A stretch of 64,000 nucleotides of DNA, from NCBI RefSeq assembly GCF_027943255.1, contig NC_072897.1:38476044-38540043 (forward strand). The letters are read 5' to 3'. Each line of letters begins with the position of its first letter. Within the stretch, counting starts at the first letter, position 1. The DNA is from Anastrepha obliqua (lineage: Eukaryota; Arthropoda; Insecta; Diptera; Tephritidae). This document shows, in pieces, positions 53,162 through 64,000 of this stretch. The notes below the pieces were generated by a model, which was given only the letters and a program-made list of their open reading frames with translations, was not told the origin of the DNA and did no database searches. The position numbers were made by a program, and so were the translations under genes.

Positions 53162-56100
53162 ATGACGTTTTAAATACTGCAATGGAATATGAACGGTTAT
53201 ATAAACAACTTCTTCTTCTTAATTGGCGCGATAACCGCTTACGCGATTTTGGCCGAGTTTAACAAAGCGCGCCAGTCGTTTCTTTCTCGTGCTAACCGGC
53301 GCCAATTGGACACACCAAGTGAAGCCAAGTCCTTCTCCACCTGATCTTTCCAACGCAGAGGAGGCCTTCCTCTTCCTCTGCTACCACCAGCTGGTACCGC
53401 ATCGAATACTTTCAAAGCCGGAGCGTTTGTATCCATTCGGACGACATGACCCAGCCAACGAAGCCGCTGGATCTTTATTCGCTGCGCTATGTCTATGTCG
53501 TCGTAGTCGTATTCGTATATACAATGAATTATTACTACTATTAAAAACATACAAACCACAAATTATATCTATACAAGAAACCCACATACCCTCAAACTTC
53601 CAAAATATTCCTATCCCCAGCAATTTTTAACTGTATTCCTACAACTTAAATCTGCCATACGGTGGAGCAGCCCTTCTAGTACATAAATCCAAATGGTATC
53701 AACAAGCAAAGATTTCGACAACGTAACATTAGAAATTTATTCTTTAAGAAAATTCAGAATTACATCGGCATACATTCCGCCCTCCTCCAACTTTCAGACA
53801 CACAGCTTAGAAAACGTATTGAACCAAACACAGGACTTACACATTATTACAGGGGACTTTAACAGCAGGCACCAAGACTGGGGCTCACACAAAAATAACC
53901 GAAAGGGTAACATACTAGCAAACTTCATCAACCAATCCAAGTATATACTTTTAAATGACAAATCTCCCACTCACCTTTCCACACATAACACGCTCACTCA
54001 CCTCGACTTGACTTTCTGCTCTCCCGATCTCGCCGCACATGCGGAATGGAAGATCCTAGACGACTTAAATGGAAGCGACCACTTTCCGATTATTATTTCC
54101 TTATTTCCAACAAGAAATCACTCGCAAACACTCTTCAAGCCCAAATTCCAAGTCAATCTTGCAAATTGGGCACTATTCGAAAGAAGATGTACTCACTACG
54201 AGTCAATCAGACCTATTAGCCATAACATTAATTCCGAAGCCTCCAACCTAAAAAAAATTTTACTACAATCAGCTAACGAATCTATCCTTCAAACAAAACC
54301 CCATAACAAATTGAAAACTGTCCCTTGGTGGAATAGCCACCTTACTAACTTAAAAGCAAAAAAAATAGACTATTCAACATATTTAGAAGAAATATGACTA
54401 AGGAAAATCTCCTTAACTACAAGAAAGTAAATTCCAAATTAAAACGCGAAATAAAGACAACCAAACAGTTATCGATACAGAAATTGACAGAAGACATAAA
54501 TCCCAATACACCCGCAAAAACCATCTGGACAAAAATTAGGCGATTCTGCGGATGCAAATTATCTCATGGTATTCACTGTCTACAATCGCACAAAAATCCA
54601 AGCCAGATGTATACAAATCCCAAAGACATCGCCAATGAAATCGCTACATTCTGGAGCGAAAACGCGTCAGATCTCAATTTCCCTATCGATTTTCAAACCA
54701 GAAAGAGAACAACAATAAACACCCCAGTCGACTGGATTCCTTCCAAGGAGTCGATAATTATAGAGCAAGATATAAACTACATAGAATTAAGATCAGCACT
54801 CAGTAAATTGAAAGGGAAAACACCAGGCATAGATAGAATATCGTATCCAATGATCAAAAACTCTTCAAAGTCATTTAAACAACGCCTGTTAAGATTCTAT
54901 AACTCCGTTTTTTCAAAATTACATTCCACAAAGCTTCAAATATAATTTAGTTATACTGCTTCCGAAACCCAAAACACAGAAAACCCTGGCAAATTCGTAT
55001 AGACCGATATCACTTAACCTCTGTCTCGCTAAAGCTCTAGACAAAATAATCGCAAATCGGCTTTGGTGGCTTGTAACAAAACACAAACTACTCAATAACC
55101 GTCAAACTGGTTTTATGAGAGGAAAATCAACAGCAGATACCTTACTTTTCTTAGATTATTTAGCGTCAACTAGACTCTCTTCAAAAAGTCATCTAACCCT
55201 TATATCCCTCGATTTCGAAAAGGCCTACGACAGAATCGGCATACACACTATAGTGGAGCAGCTCAAAACGTGGAAACTCGGCCGCAAAATTACGAAATAC
55301 GTCATAAACTTCATGACCCACCGTAAATTTGCGGTACGCGTCAAAAACCAATTATCCGATATCCGGCCCATGGCCAATGGAACTCCCCAGGGCTCACCCA
55401 TATCCGTCATCATTTTCCTCATCGCCTACAACAAACTAAGCTCCATCATATCTCGTCACAAAGAATTCGATTTCTGCGCATACGCGGACGACTTCTATAT
55501 AATAATTAAAGAAAAACAAGGAAAAAATCCATTAATAGACATGAGGAGCATTTTCAGGTACATACTAGACTGGTGCAAGCATTCAGGAACAAGACTATCT
55601 CAAACAAAAAGCAAATACATCCACATTTGTCGTAAACACAATTGCAAATACACAATCTTATCGCAGGAAATAAACCTCCAGCCAAGCAATGAATTAAGAG
55701 TACTAGGCGTCATATTCAACAAAAGATACATGTGGAACTCTCACATAGATTTAATGAGCACAGCACTGATAACACAACTTAATGTCATAAAGTGCCTGGC
55801 CACTCCAAAGTTTAATTGTGATACCCAAACTTTACTCACATTGGTCAAAACGCTACTAATTCCGAAAATAAATTATGACATTTTTTTGTACGGGTTCGCC
55901 TCAAACTCACAGTTGAAAAAAATCAAAACAATACTTAATTCAGCTATAAGAACTGCCCTGGGGGCACTGCGCTCCACTCCAATCGCTAACATACTGTTCG
56001 AAGCCAATATACGATCGGTAGAAAATCAGAGAGACTTGACCACGGCAAGGTTATTTAAAACAATTTTTGTATCAAAACACAACCCGCTCCACAACATCGC

Positions 56101-57157
56101 CCAAAACTACAAAAAAAGAAAATACATACCCAAACAAGAGCCAGCCATAGGCAAAATATTAAACCTCAGTGCAAAATTCAATCTACCTACAAAACATCCA
56201 AAACATACCATCCACAACTCGCCTTCCTGGATACTAAACCCTAAAGCAATTAATACTACCCTAAGTAACTTAAACAAAAACAACACGAACCCAATCCAGT
56301 AGCAAACAAAGTTCTACGAAATTAAAGAGAAATACCACAATACCATCTACACAGACGGATCTAAGATCGACAACAATACTACATACAGCATAACCTCACA
56401 AAACGAAGTTATAAAAATGTCAAACCTACCAAGCTATAGCTCAACATACTCTGCAGAAATTATAGCCATATGTGAAGCTATAAACACAATAAAGAGCAAA
56501 AACAAAAACTTCGCAATATGTTCTGATTCCCTCTCGGCCATCAACTCAATAACAAAGATATACAACTACGATCACTACCCAACCACCATAAGAAACATTA
56601 TGATAGCGAAATACCCTAAAATCAAACTAATTTGGGTGCCGGGACACGCCAACATTACCGGAAATGAATTCGCTGACTACACCGCAAAACAAGCCCATCA
56701 AACACCTCCGATAATGACAGATAACTTCAACTTAACCGACATTAAAAAACATATAAAAAAACATTTTGACAACAAACAGAACCACACATGGACCTCAACC
56801 AATGACTGGTACCAACAGGTAAACCATACAAAAACCCACATAACGGACTTTATAAAAAATAATAAAAATAGGGTGACCCGACTAGACGTCATAAAGTTCG
56901 GGCGTCTTCGGCTAGGGCATACAAAGATTACACATGGACACTTCATGACTAACACCAACCCAACTACGTGCACGTGCAACCCGAACGTAACATGTACCAT
57001 ACCCCATATCCTTCTTCATTGCCCACTATACACCGCCCGCAGAAGACAAATCTTCAGCAACTCAAACCCAATGACGCATCTATCTTCCCCAACCTCCGAT
57101 TCAATATCTTTAATAACCAAATTCCTTAAAATAACCTACCTATACCATAGAATTTAA
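53162..57157 (+). pseudogene. LINE I-1 ORF2 (endonuclease, RT with YADD, RNase H), degenerate
   Basis: ATG at 53162-53164 and an ochre codon at codon 4 (53171-53173), then ILQWNMNGYIN. The RTE fragment follows, and the frame resumes at LLLLKTYKPQIISIQETH. Endonuclease: ITGDFNSRHQDWGSH and GSDHFPI. RT: ALSKLKGKTPGIDRISYPMI, YRPISLNLCLAKALDKII, LDFEKAYDRIG, GTPQGSPIS and intact YADD (55481-55492). RNase H: YTDGSK, YSAEIIAI, CSDSLSAI, VPGHANITGNEFAD. C-terminal knuckle CTCNPNVTCTIPHILLHC. Frameshifts are near 53630, 54385, 54930 and 56300. Confidence 0.85.
53209..53516 (-). mobile_element. RTE-like LINE 3' fragment inside LINE I-1
   Basis: On the minus strand it encodes QRLRWLGHVVRMD...GRGRPPLRWKDQVEKDLASLG and NWRRLARERNDWR, the C-terminus of RTE-type endonuclease/reverse transcriptases. 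It ends in (GAA)n at 53209-53220. Flanks ATATAAACAA (53199-53208) and ATATACAA (53517-53524) look like an imperfect target duplication. Confidence 0.75.
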
Positions 57158-57290
57158 GACACAATACAAAATAACTCCATATACACAGTTTAAGCGTAAG
57201 GCCTCGATGCTATCGCTTTATTTACAATTAGCTTATAAGATTTACTCTTTAAGTCAATTTTTTAAAATAAAAAAAAAAATATAAAAAAAA

Positions 57291-57746
57291 ATTTTAAAAG
57301 AGAATGATGCATTTGATTATGAATATAAACCGGATGTAAGAAACAGTTCAAGGGCTCCCCATTACTCTAATAATAATAGATTTCAAAAAGGTGGATTTGT
57401 GAACTCTACTTTAACCGATAGAAATCATCACTATCAAACATTAAATAATAACAACTTTCATACAAGAAGAGTCCCATCAGATAATACTAATTTAAGCCAT
57501 AATCAATCCAGGCAGATAAATGTAGGCCAATTTTGCGCACAAAAGCATTGCCCTCATTTATTTAATAGCCCTACTAGCGCAATTCCAAGCAATGTCTTGC
57601 AAACGAATTCATTGCAAGCCAGAAAGTTTAGCCTGGCTGACTCAAACCAATCCAGAATACGTAGATACGGTCAACTTGAACCAATGGATCACGATGATTC
57701 GAATTTTCAATTAGAAGCCTCGGAGAACTACCCTCAATTAAATTGA
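57291..57746 (+). pseudogene. Gag fragment 2 of the 17.6/297-like element
   Basis: Continues the gag frame after the LINE: ENDAFDYEYKPDVRNSSRAP, Asn/Gln/Ser-rich, ending EASENYPQLN at a TGA (57744-57746). The protease frame lies one base back and is already open here, consistent with a -1 gag-pol arrangement. There is no classical CCHC knuckle. Confidence 0.65.
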
Positions 57747-58273
57747 CACTCAACAACAAAAAGATAAAATGTTTAATAGATACGGGTTCGTCTGTTAGTT
57801 TAATTAAACCGTGTATACTCAGCAATGAAGCAATTAAAGTAAAGCCAATAATTGTAAAAACCGCAACCGGAAAAGTCGTGCTAGACAAAGTGCAGGAAAC
57901 AATTGCTTTTAATAAGCAAAATTTAAAATTCTATGTGTACAATTTTTCTAACAACTACGAAGGACTTTTAGGTTATGATATACTGAAAAAATTAAATTCG
58001 AAAATAAATCTGGAAAATAACACTCTTCATTTAAGTGGAATGCTTTATAATTTTTCAGATAGGAAGAACTCCTTAGAGAATTTTGATAGTTTTTTTAATA
58101 TTATAAATGATGACGACGAAAAAACAAAATTCAGATTAAGCCATTTAAATATCGAGGAATGTTAAAGCTTCAAAAGTTAGTTAAACAAACTTAAACACAT
58201 ATTTTATAAGGATGGAGACCACCTTACTTTTACCCACAAAATTAAACATAGAGTCAAAACAATTCATGAGGTC
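57743..58273 (+). pseudogene. Retropepsin and linker of the 17.6/297-like element
   Basis: Aspartic protease with the catalytic motif LIDTGSSVSLI (about 57773-57805) and the second hydrophobic motif GLLGYDILKKL (about 57963-57995). A linker follows to LSHLNIEEC and a stop at 58163-58165. After a break, HKIKHRVKTIHE runs into the LINE I-2 target duplication (58261-58273). The protease core itself is unbroken. Confidence 0.75.
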
Positions 58274-58421
58274 GTCGCAAACTACTGCCCCAAGCATACG
58301 AACGTATTTTCGCGAAAATCGATATTAAAGCAAAACGCGCAAAGTCTTATAGTCAAAACAAAAAAAAAAAAACAATAATAGTGATAATTAATTTAACAAC
58401 TAGTGCATTAACAAACTTTAA

Positions 58422-58422
<1 letters not shown>

Positions 58423-58470
<48 letters not shown>

Positions 58471-58473
58471 ATT
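58423..58473. repeat. (TA)n microsatellite in LINE I-2 5' UTR
   Basis: Nearly pure TA run of about 50 bp, interrupted by TATTATAT. Confidence 0.9.
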
Positions 58474-58542
58474 ACTAATAACATTGAACAAGTGAATTTT
58501 CAATTTGTGTAATAGGAATTACCTTCTTATCCCTCACTCAAA

Positions 58543-59712
58543 ATGAATAAGCCACCGGACAATAAAGTAAATTTACCTCCCAATTTACCTGCACTCAAAT
58601 GGGACAAAACAAAGCAATCAAACTTTACATCGAACGAACCGGTATACCTACTCATGTCCAGACCCAATAACTCAGACAATTTAAAGAATGTTTCACCTTT
58701 TTTGATTCAAAAAGCAATCAACTCAACTTGCGGCGAAGTTGAATATTGCAAAAAAATTATTAGCGGCCAAATTTTGATCAAAACCAAAAACGGCTCACAA
58801 GCGAACAAATTAACGACACTAACAGCGCTTTCAAACACAATCATAGTTGAGATTACACCACACAAGACACTTAATTATTCGAAAGGCGTAATATATTGTA
58901 ACGAACTAAGATCAATACCCGAAAGTGAAATCCTCGATGAACTAAAACCCCAAAATGTATGCGAGGTGAAAAAAATACTCAAAAAAGTGAACAATGACCT
59001 GATTGAAACAGAATTAATTATATTAACATTTGCCACAACAACATTGCCAACGAAAATACACATCGGTTATATTAAAACAACAGTTCGCCCATACATCCCC
59101 CCACCAATGCGATGCAAAAATTGTTTTAAATTTAATCACGTAGCAAAATTCTGCAAAAGTCCAAAGTGCTGCCATAACTGTGCAAGCAATTACCATATTA
59201 ACGACGAAAACCAAGAGAAATGTAATAACCCTACGAAATGCGGCAATTGCGATGCGAACGGACTAACATGTACTAATCACACCACTCTCGACAAAAAATG
59301 TCCCATATTTATACGCGAGAAAGAAATCCAAACAATTAAGATCATCTCACAAGTCGACAACAAAACTGCACGAGCTATTTACAAAGAACGACATCCACAC
59401 AACAACTATACATTTGCAGAAGTCACCAGTCAACATACTTCTAAACAAACAACACTCAACTCACAATCAGAACATCAAAACTCACCACACTTTAATCACC
59501 CACTCGCAGTACAGCCAACAAAACCACCAACAAAGCCAACCACACCAACTACCAATTCTCTCACTGAAAATAGCATGGAAAGAAAAATCATGCAATATTC
59601 AGATGTAATGAGCGAATCAGAGACAGATGACAGCTTAGAATCCACATCTACATCAAAGCAGAAGATAAAAATCCTACCAAAAAATACATCGAAAGACTAC
59701 AATCACAGATAA
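58543..59712 (+). CDS. LINE I-2 ORF1, intact nucleocapsid-like protein, 389 aa
   Basis: I-factor ORF1-type protein that would bind LINE RNA and form ribonucleoprotein particles. It starts MNKPPDNKVNLPPNLPALKW. Middle region: SPFLIQKAINSTCGEV, QILIKTKNGSQANKL, YSKGVIYCNELRSIPESEIL, TTVRPYIPPPMRC. Three zinc knuckles lie at about residues 191-255 (CKNCFKFNHVAKFC; CHNCASNYHINDENQEKC; CGNCDANG...CTNHTTLDKKC). The C-terminal third is Gln/Thr/Pro-rich and ends with an acidic/Ser stretch (SESETDDSLES). No break is seen, unlike ORF1 of I-1. The paralogue is 51714-53003. Confidence 0.88.
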   Translation: MNKPPDNKVNLPPNLPALKWDKTKQSNFTSNEPVYLLMSRPNNSDNLKNVSPFLIQKAINSTCGEVEYCKKIISGQILIKTKNGSQANKLTTLTALSNTIIVEITPHKTLNYSKGVIYCNELRSIPESEILDELKPQNVCEVKKILKKVNNDLIETELIILTFATTTLPTKIHIGYIKTTVRPYIPPPMRCKNCFKFNHVAKFCKSPKCCHNCASNYHINDENQEKCNNPTKCGNCDANGLTCTNHTTLDKKCPIFIREKEIQTIKIISQVDNKTARAIYKERHPHNNYTFAEVTSQHTSKQTTLNSQSEHQNSPHFNHPLAVQPTKPPTKPTTPTTNSLTENSMERKIMQYSDVMSESETDDSLESTSTSKQKIKILPKNTSKDYNHR

Positions 59713-59912
59713 AAAAACTTAACAAAAAAAAATAACCCAACTAACACTACAACTAGCCAAAACGTTAATTATCCTAATATTCCTAAAAACAGAATTATAT
59801 ATACTTATACATACTTATTCCTAACTTACTTACACCTTATATAAATACTTATTAAATCTTAATTTAGTTAATTCAAAACAAAAACACGAACACTTATCTA
59901 TTCTACTGATAC

Positions 59913-62900
59913 ATGACGCCCTCACTAAAAATCATACAATGGAATATACGATTTAATAGCCCTGCAAAGTAATTGGCAAGTAGAATCCTGCCTTTTTGGC
60001 AGCGACCACTTCCCAATAACCACAACCATCTTTAACAACCAATCAAACACTACAATAAATGTCAGACCCAGGTTTAACCTTAATAAAGCTAATTGGGAAA
60101 AATTCAGCACCCTAGCGAATATACTATGTCAAGCTAAACCACACAGCAATAATACAAATAAAGAAGCGGCCATGCTACACAAAATCATACTCCAAAGCGC
60201 AAATGAAGCAATTCCTCAAACGAATTACAATACGAAAAAATGTACACCTTGGTGGAACAAAGAACTCGAAAGATTGAAGAAAGATAGAAATCGCTTTTGG
60301 AATAAAGTAAAAAGACACATAACAACTGAAAACATAATAAACTACAAAAGAGCAAATGCTCTATTTAAAAGGGAACTTAAATTATCCAAAAACAAGGCAA
60401 TGCATAAGTTTACAAGCCACATTCACCCCCATACACCCACTGGACAGGCACACTATACGTCGATTATGCGGCTTAAAACCATACCTTCCGATACACAGTA
60501 TAGACCTACAAGATCCAATCCAAACTACCACAACCAATAAACTTACAATAGCCAACTCATTTGGAAAATACTGGTCAAATGAAGCCAGCGACACCAACTT
60601 TACACGATCATTTTTAGACCACAAATACTCCTCCTTAACACCAATTAACAGCTTAACCCCAAGCAAAACTGCGCTTCAAATAGAAAGCGATATAACTCCA
60701 ATAGAACTCTCTATAGCTTTGTCAAAACTTAAGGGTCGCACCCCAGGTACTGATAGAATCTCTTACCCCATGATAAAAAACTTACCGGCGGCCATGAAAA
60801 CCCGTTTACTTTGTCTTTATAACAACATTTTAAACAATCAAATTCCTCAAATGTACAAAAGCAGTCTCGTCCTCCCCATACATAAGCCAAACCAAGATAA
60901 ATCCTCCATCAAATCCTACCGTCCAATATCCTTGAATCCGGTCTGCGCAAAATTATTAGACAAAGTAGTAGCTAATCGGCTATGGTGGTTTGTTACCTGC
61001 AACAAACTACTACATAGCCAGCAAATTGGATTTAGAAAGGGTAAATCAGTGTCTGATTATCTAGTATATCTAGACCATCAGATCACGTCCTCCCTATCCC
61101 AAAAAAAGCATTTGTCAATCATCTCACTCGACTTTACTAAAGCATTTGACAAAATCGGAGTACACACCATTCTAGACCAGCTCTTAGAATGGAAAATAGG
61201 TCCTAAAATATTAAACTATATCAAAAACTTTATGACAAACAGAAAAATTAAAATAAGAATAGATTCTCACTTCTCCGAAACATATCCACCACAGAATGGG
61301 ATACCCCAAGGATCCCCAATTTCAGTCATACTATTTCTTATAGCATACCACAAACTCAGCAACATCTTATCATTACACAAAGAAATAGGCGATTTCACTC
61401 TCATAAAAAAAATGAATAAACATGAAAATACAAACATAGATCTCAACGACATTCACAACGATATTTTGAACTGGTGCAATTACTCAGGTGCAAGCCTCTC
61501 AACAGGAAAAAGCAAACACATACACATATGCAGGAAAAAACACTGTCATCCAAATATCACATGCAACAACTTTACAATAAACAACGCCGAAAACTTAAAA
61601 ATATTAGGTATTGAATTTAATAAAAGATATAGATGGGAAGCCCACATTTCAAAACTAGTTCAATCATTGCCGCTACCAAATCTTTAATTGTATCAAAAAT
61701 TTACTATGGATTATACCTTTTTGGCTATACACCTAAGTCCAATATCAACAAACTCAACTCACTACTAAACTCTGCTATACGAACCGCCTTAGGCGCATAC
61801 CGTACTACACCGATTCGCAACATGACGTTCGAAACAGGCATACCTCCGTTAACACAAATGAGGGAGTTTGCCACAACAAAACTTTGCAAAAACCTAATCG
61901 TTAATGACCAGTCAACACTTTCAAAACTTACACACAAAATAATAATTTCTAAACGAAAACACAAAATTCAATCAACACTCACACGCATAATAGAAAATCT
62001 CTGGAATTAGATATTCCCATCAATTATAAACCTAAGACCATCACCCGATTTCCTGGATGGCAACTACCTTTCAATGCCATAGATACATCACTCCACCATT
62101 GGAAAAAAGAAAATACGCCTTCAACAATATTCCAAAAACTCTTCTCAGAATTAACCAACAAACTTATAAAAAAAAAGTTCAAACTAATCTTCACAGACGG
62201 TTCAAAAAGCGCAAACCAAACAAGCTTCAGTGTTATATACAATGACAGAATATTAATTAGCAAGGTTTTACCTTATTACAGCACAAATTTTGCTGCAGAA
62301 ACGATAGCCATATTTGAAGCAGTACAATATGCTAGCCAAACACCTGGAAAATTTGCAATTTGTTCCGATTCCTTAGCCTCATTAGAAATGGTAAAAAATA
62401 TAAACAATAATAATTATTATACAGACTACATAAGAAACTGCTTACTAAAATTCAAAAATAAAATCGAACTCATATGGATACCAGGACACGCTAAAATCAA
62501 GGGCAACGAACTAGCAGATTTAGCAGCAAAAGAAGCACAAAACCGCCCCCTAACTATGTCTCTGAACCTCCTACACACAGATATTAAAAAACATATAACA
62601 AAAATATTCAAAAATTCACAACACTCCACATTCGAACAAACAACAAGCTGGTACAAATTTGTTAACCCAAAGAAGCAAGCGATCAATGAACACACATTTA
62701 CACATAATACTAACATAACTAGAAGGGAAATAACAAAAATAATTAGACTACGACTTGGGCACACACGACTAACACACGAATATTTAATAAAAAAAGACCT
62801 AAATATCTGCAAATACTGCAATACCTCAGCTCCAAACATCAAACACATCCTAGACGACTGCACACATTTTACAAACCACAGAAAATCACTAAACAACACA

Positions 62901-62993
62901 AAACCTACTGATCTACTTTTAAACAATTCTACAGAGAACATTATTAAACTTATAAACTATTTAAAATATTGTAATATCTTAAATGAAATTTAG
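59913..62993 (+). pseudogene. LINE I-2 ORF2, endonuclease deleted and RT active site lost
   Basis: Starts MTPSLKIIQWNI, then a stop, and jumps to FGSDHFPITTTIF near 59995, so nearly the whole APE endonuclease is deleted at about 59960-59995. RT: ALSKLKGRTPGTDRISYPMI, SYRPISLNPVCAKLLDKVV, LDFTKAFDKIG, GIPQGSPISVIL. Where I-1 has DFCAYADDF this copy reads EIGDFTL (about 61381-61396), a short deletion that removes the catalytic YADD. RNase H (TDGSK, FAAETIAI, CSDSLASL, IPGHAKIKGNELAD) and a CKYCNTSAPNIKHILDDC knuckle are present. Frameshifts are near 60450, 61670 and 62010-62190. Confidence 0.85.
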
Positions 62994-63116
62994 CTAACAC
63001 CCTACATACACATATATACACACCCAGTATATTAGCTCAAGGCCGCAGTAGCCATAGCTATAAGCTTTTTTTGTATTTTATAGTTAACTATAAATACAAT
63101 TGTCAATAAAAAAAAA

Positions 63117-64000
63117 AATTCATGAGGTCCCTATATATGTGAAATCTTACTGATATCCGGAAGTGCACAAAGCGGAAGTGGATAAGCAAAATAATGGAAA
63201 TGCTGAAGCAAGAAATTATTTGCCATAGCGATTCTCCGTACTCTGCACCGCTATGGGTTGTGCCTAAAAAGCCAGATCACTCTGGGATAGATAAATGGAG
63301 AATAGTTTTCGATTTTCGTAAGTTAAACACCATTACCGTAGACGATAGGATGGATGGATGAAATTTTAGATAAGTTGGGTAAATGTATGTACTTTTCTAC
63401 CTTGGACTTGGCACAGGGTTTCCACCAAATAGAAATGGACCCTGCCGACAGAAAGAAGACTGCTTTCTCTACGCAAGGAGGTCACTACAAATTTATATGT
63501 ATGCCATTTTTGCTGAAAAATGCCCCAGCCACATTCCAAAGGCTGATGAATACAGTATTGGAAGGGTTAATTGGTAAGAATTGTATGGTGTATTTAGATG
63601 ATATTGTCATTTTTAGCACGTCCCTTCAGGAGCACATCGAATCGCTCGATAAAGTTTTCCAAAGATTATTCGATGCTAATCTTAAAGTAAAGCTTGCTAA
63701 GTGTGAGTTTCTGAAACACGAAACAGAGTTCTTGGGGCACATAGTAACCCCAGAAGGTATAAAGCCAAACCCGAATAAAATTAAAGCGATATTAAATTAT
63801 CCTGTACCTCAAACAGAAAAAGAGATTAAACAGTTTTTGGGTTTGGCTGGATTTTATCGCAAATTTATTAAAAACTTTGCCAAGATTACCAAACCGCTGA
63901 CAAAACTGTTTAAAAAAGGGAAATAGGATAAATTCGCAGGATAAAGAATACCTAAACGCCATAGATACTATAAAAATATTTATTACAGAAGATCCTATAT
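63117..64000 (+). pseudogene. Reverse transcriptase region of the 17.6/297-like element (continues past window)
   Basis: Resumes the Gypsy Pol after LINE I-2. It starts VPIYVKSY with a TGA at about 63151, and frames are broken to about 63350. A long open part (63354-63926) then carries [38 protein letters not shown] (YLDD catalytic pair) and [12 protein letters not shown]. After a stop/frameshift near 63925 the next frame continues SQDKEYLNAIDTIKIF to the window edge. RNase H, integrase and any env would lie outside. Confidence 0.82.

Larger units (their letters stand above)
51367..57290 (+). mobile_element. I-factor-like LINE I-1, full length, 5924 bp
   Basis: Flanked by ATTTTAAAAG (51357-51366 and 57291-57300; up to 13 bp if the A-run is counted). 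It starts CAGTCTCCGACTATC, the CAGT start usual for I/Jockey internal promoters, with GCGAACGGTTGTG about 25-35 bp in. Contents: 5' UTR (51367-51713), ORF1 (51714-53003), ORF2 (53162-57157), 3' UTR and A-rich end. An RTE-like fragment lies in ORF2 (53209-53516). Full length but several coding breaks. Confidence 0.87.
58274..63116 (+). mobile_element. I-factor-like LINE I-2, internally deleted, 4843 bp
   Basis: Flanked by the exact 13-bp duplication AATTCATGAGGTC (58261-58273 and 63117-63129), with a poly(A) end. ORF1 is intact (58543-59712). ORF2 lacks most of the endonuclease and the RT catalytic box. A TA microsatellite lies in the 5' UTR (58423-58473). Confidence 0.9.
50305..64000 (+). mobile_element. 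17.6/297-like Gypsy (errantivirus-related) element, split by two I-like LINEs
   Basis: Segments in order: PBS and leader (50305-51020), gag part 1 (51021-51366), LINE I-1 (51367-57290), gag part 2 (57291-57746), protease and linker (to 58273), LINE I-2 (58274-63116), RT (from 63117 past the window end). Target duplications at both joints show that the parts were contiguous. No env is visible in the window. It is an old, multiply broken genomic copy; breaks are noted in the parts. Confidence 0.82.

Noticed and set aside
62426..62941. 171-codon minus-strand frame
   Set aside because: Antisense to LINE I-2 RNase H; no family resemblance.

Overview
The window is a transposon-only stretch of an insect genome. 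I found no host gene, rRNA or convincing tRNA. I-factor-like, Jockey-like and R1/LOA-like LINEs, copia, mdg1/412-like and 17.6/297-like LTR elements, hobo-like hAT ends and Helitrons together point to a higher dipteran. A tephritid fruit fly is my guess, not a demonstrated identification.

Left third (1-28011): after a truncated Tc1/mariner-type transposase (1-526) come three tandem composite units (about 751-10650, 10651-18997, 18998-28011). Each unit holds, in order: the 3' half of a LINE ('LINE-X'), the RT/RNase H half of a copia element, an mdg1/412-like LTR with primer-binding site, two small ORFs and a 5' gag fragment, and one or two minus-strand non-autonomous Helitrons whose centre is a 120/129-bp satellite array. 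Units 2 and 3 share a 2.1-kb hAT insertion in the LTR that unit 1 lacks, so they were duplicated after the hAT arrived.

Middle (28012-41042): at 28010-28012 the Helitron sequence flips orientation. What follows on the minus strand is the missing 5' half of LINE-X (28429-32105) and then the missing 5' part of the copia element (to 41042). The copia also carries a nearly intact second LINE ('LINE-Y', 33182-37767), a 5'-truncated Jockey-like LINE (39091-40427) and a piggyBac-like MITE (40459-40779). The two halves of LINE-X still carry matching 15-bp target-site duplications, now 30 kb apart in opposite orientation. The locus was therefore one nested element that was later inverted and tandemly amplified, with breakpoints inside the Helitrons.

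Right-middle (41043-48840): a 6.4-kb Helitron has canonical ends (A|TC...CTAG|T) and encodes a Rep/PIF1-type helicase interrupted by a single in-frame TAA. Next to it is a short non-autonomous Helitron with a related 3' terminus.

Right end (about 49240-64000+): a 17.6/297-like Gypsy element (PBS, partial gag, protease, RT) is split by two I-factor-like LINEs. These are 51367-57290, itself interrupted by an RTE-like 3' fragment, and 58274-63116. Each has its own target-site duplication. The region reads as heterochromatin-like nested repeats; the genes do not form pathways, and relationships between parts are historical (who inserted into whom) or possible trans-mobilisation.
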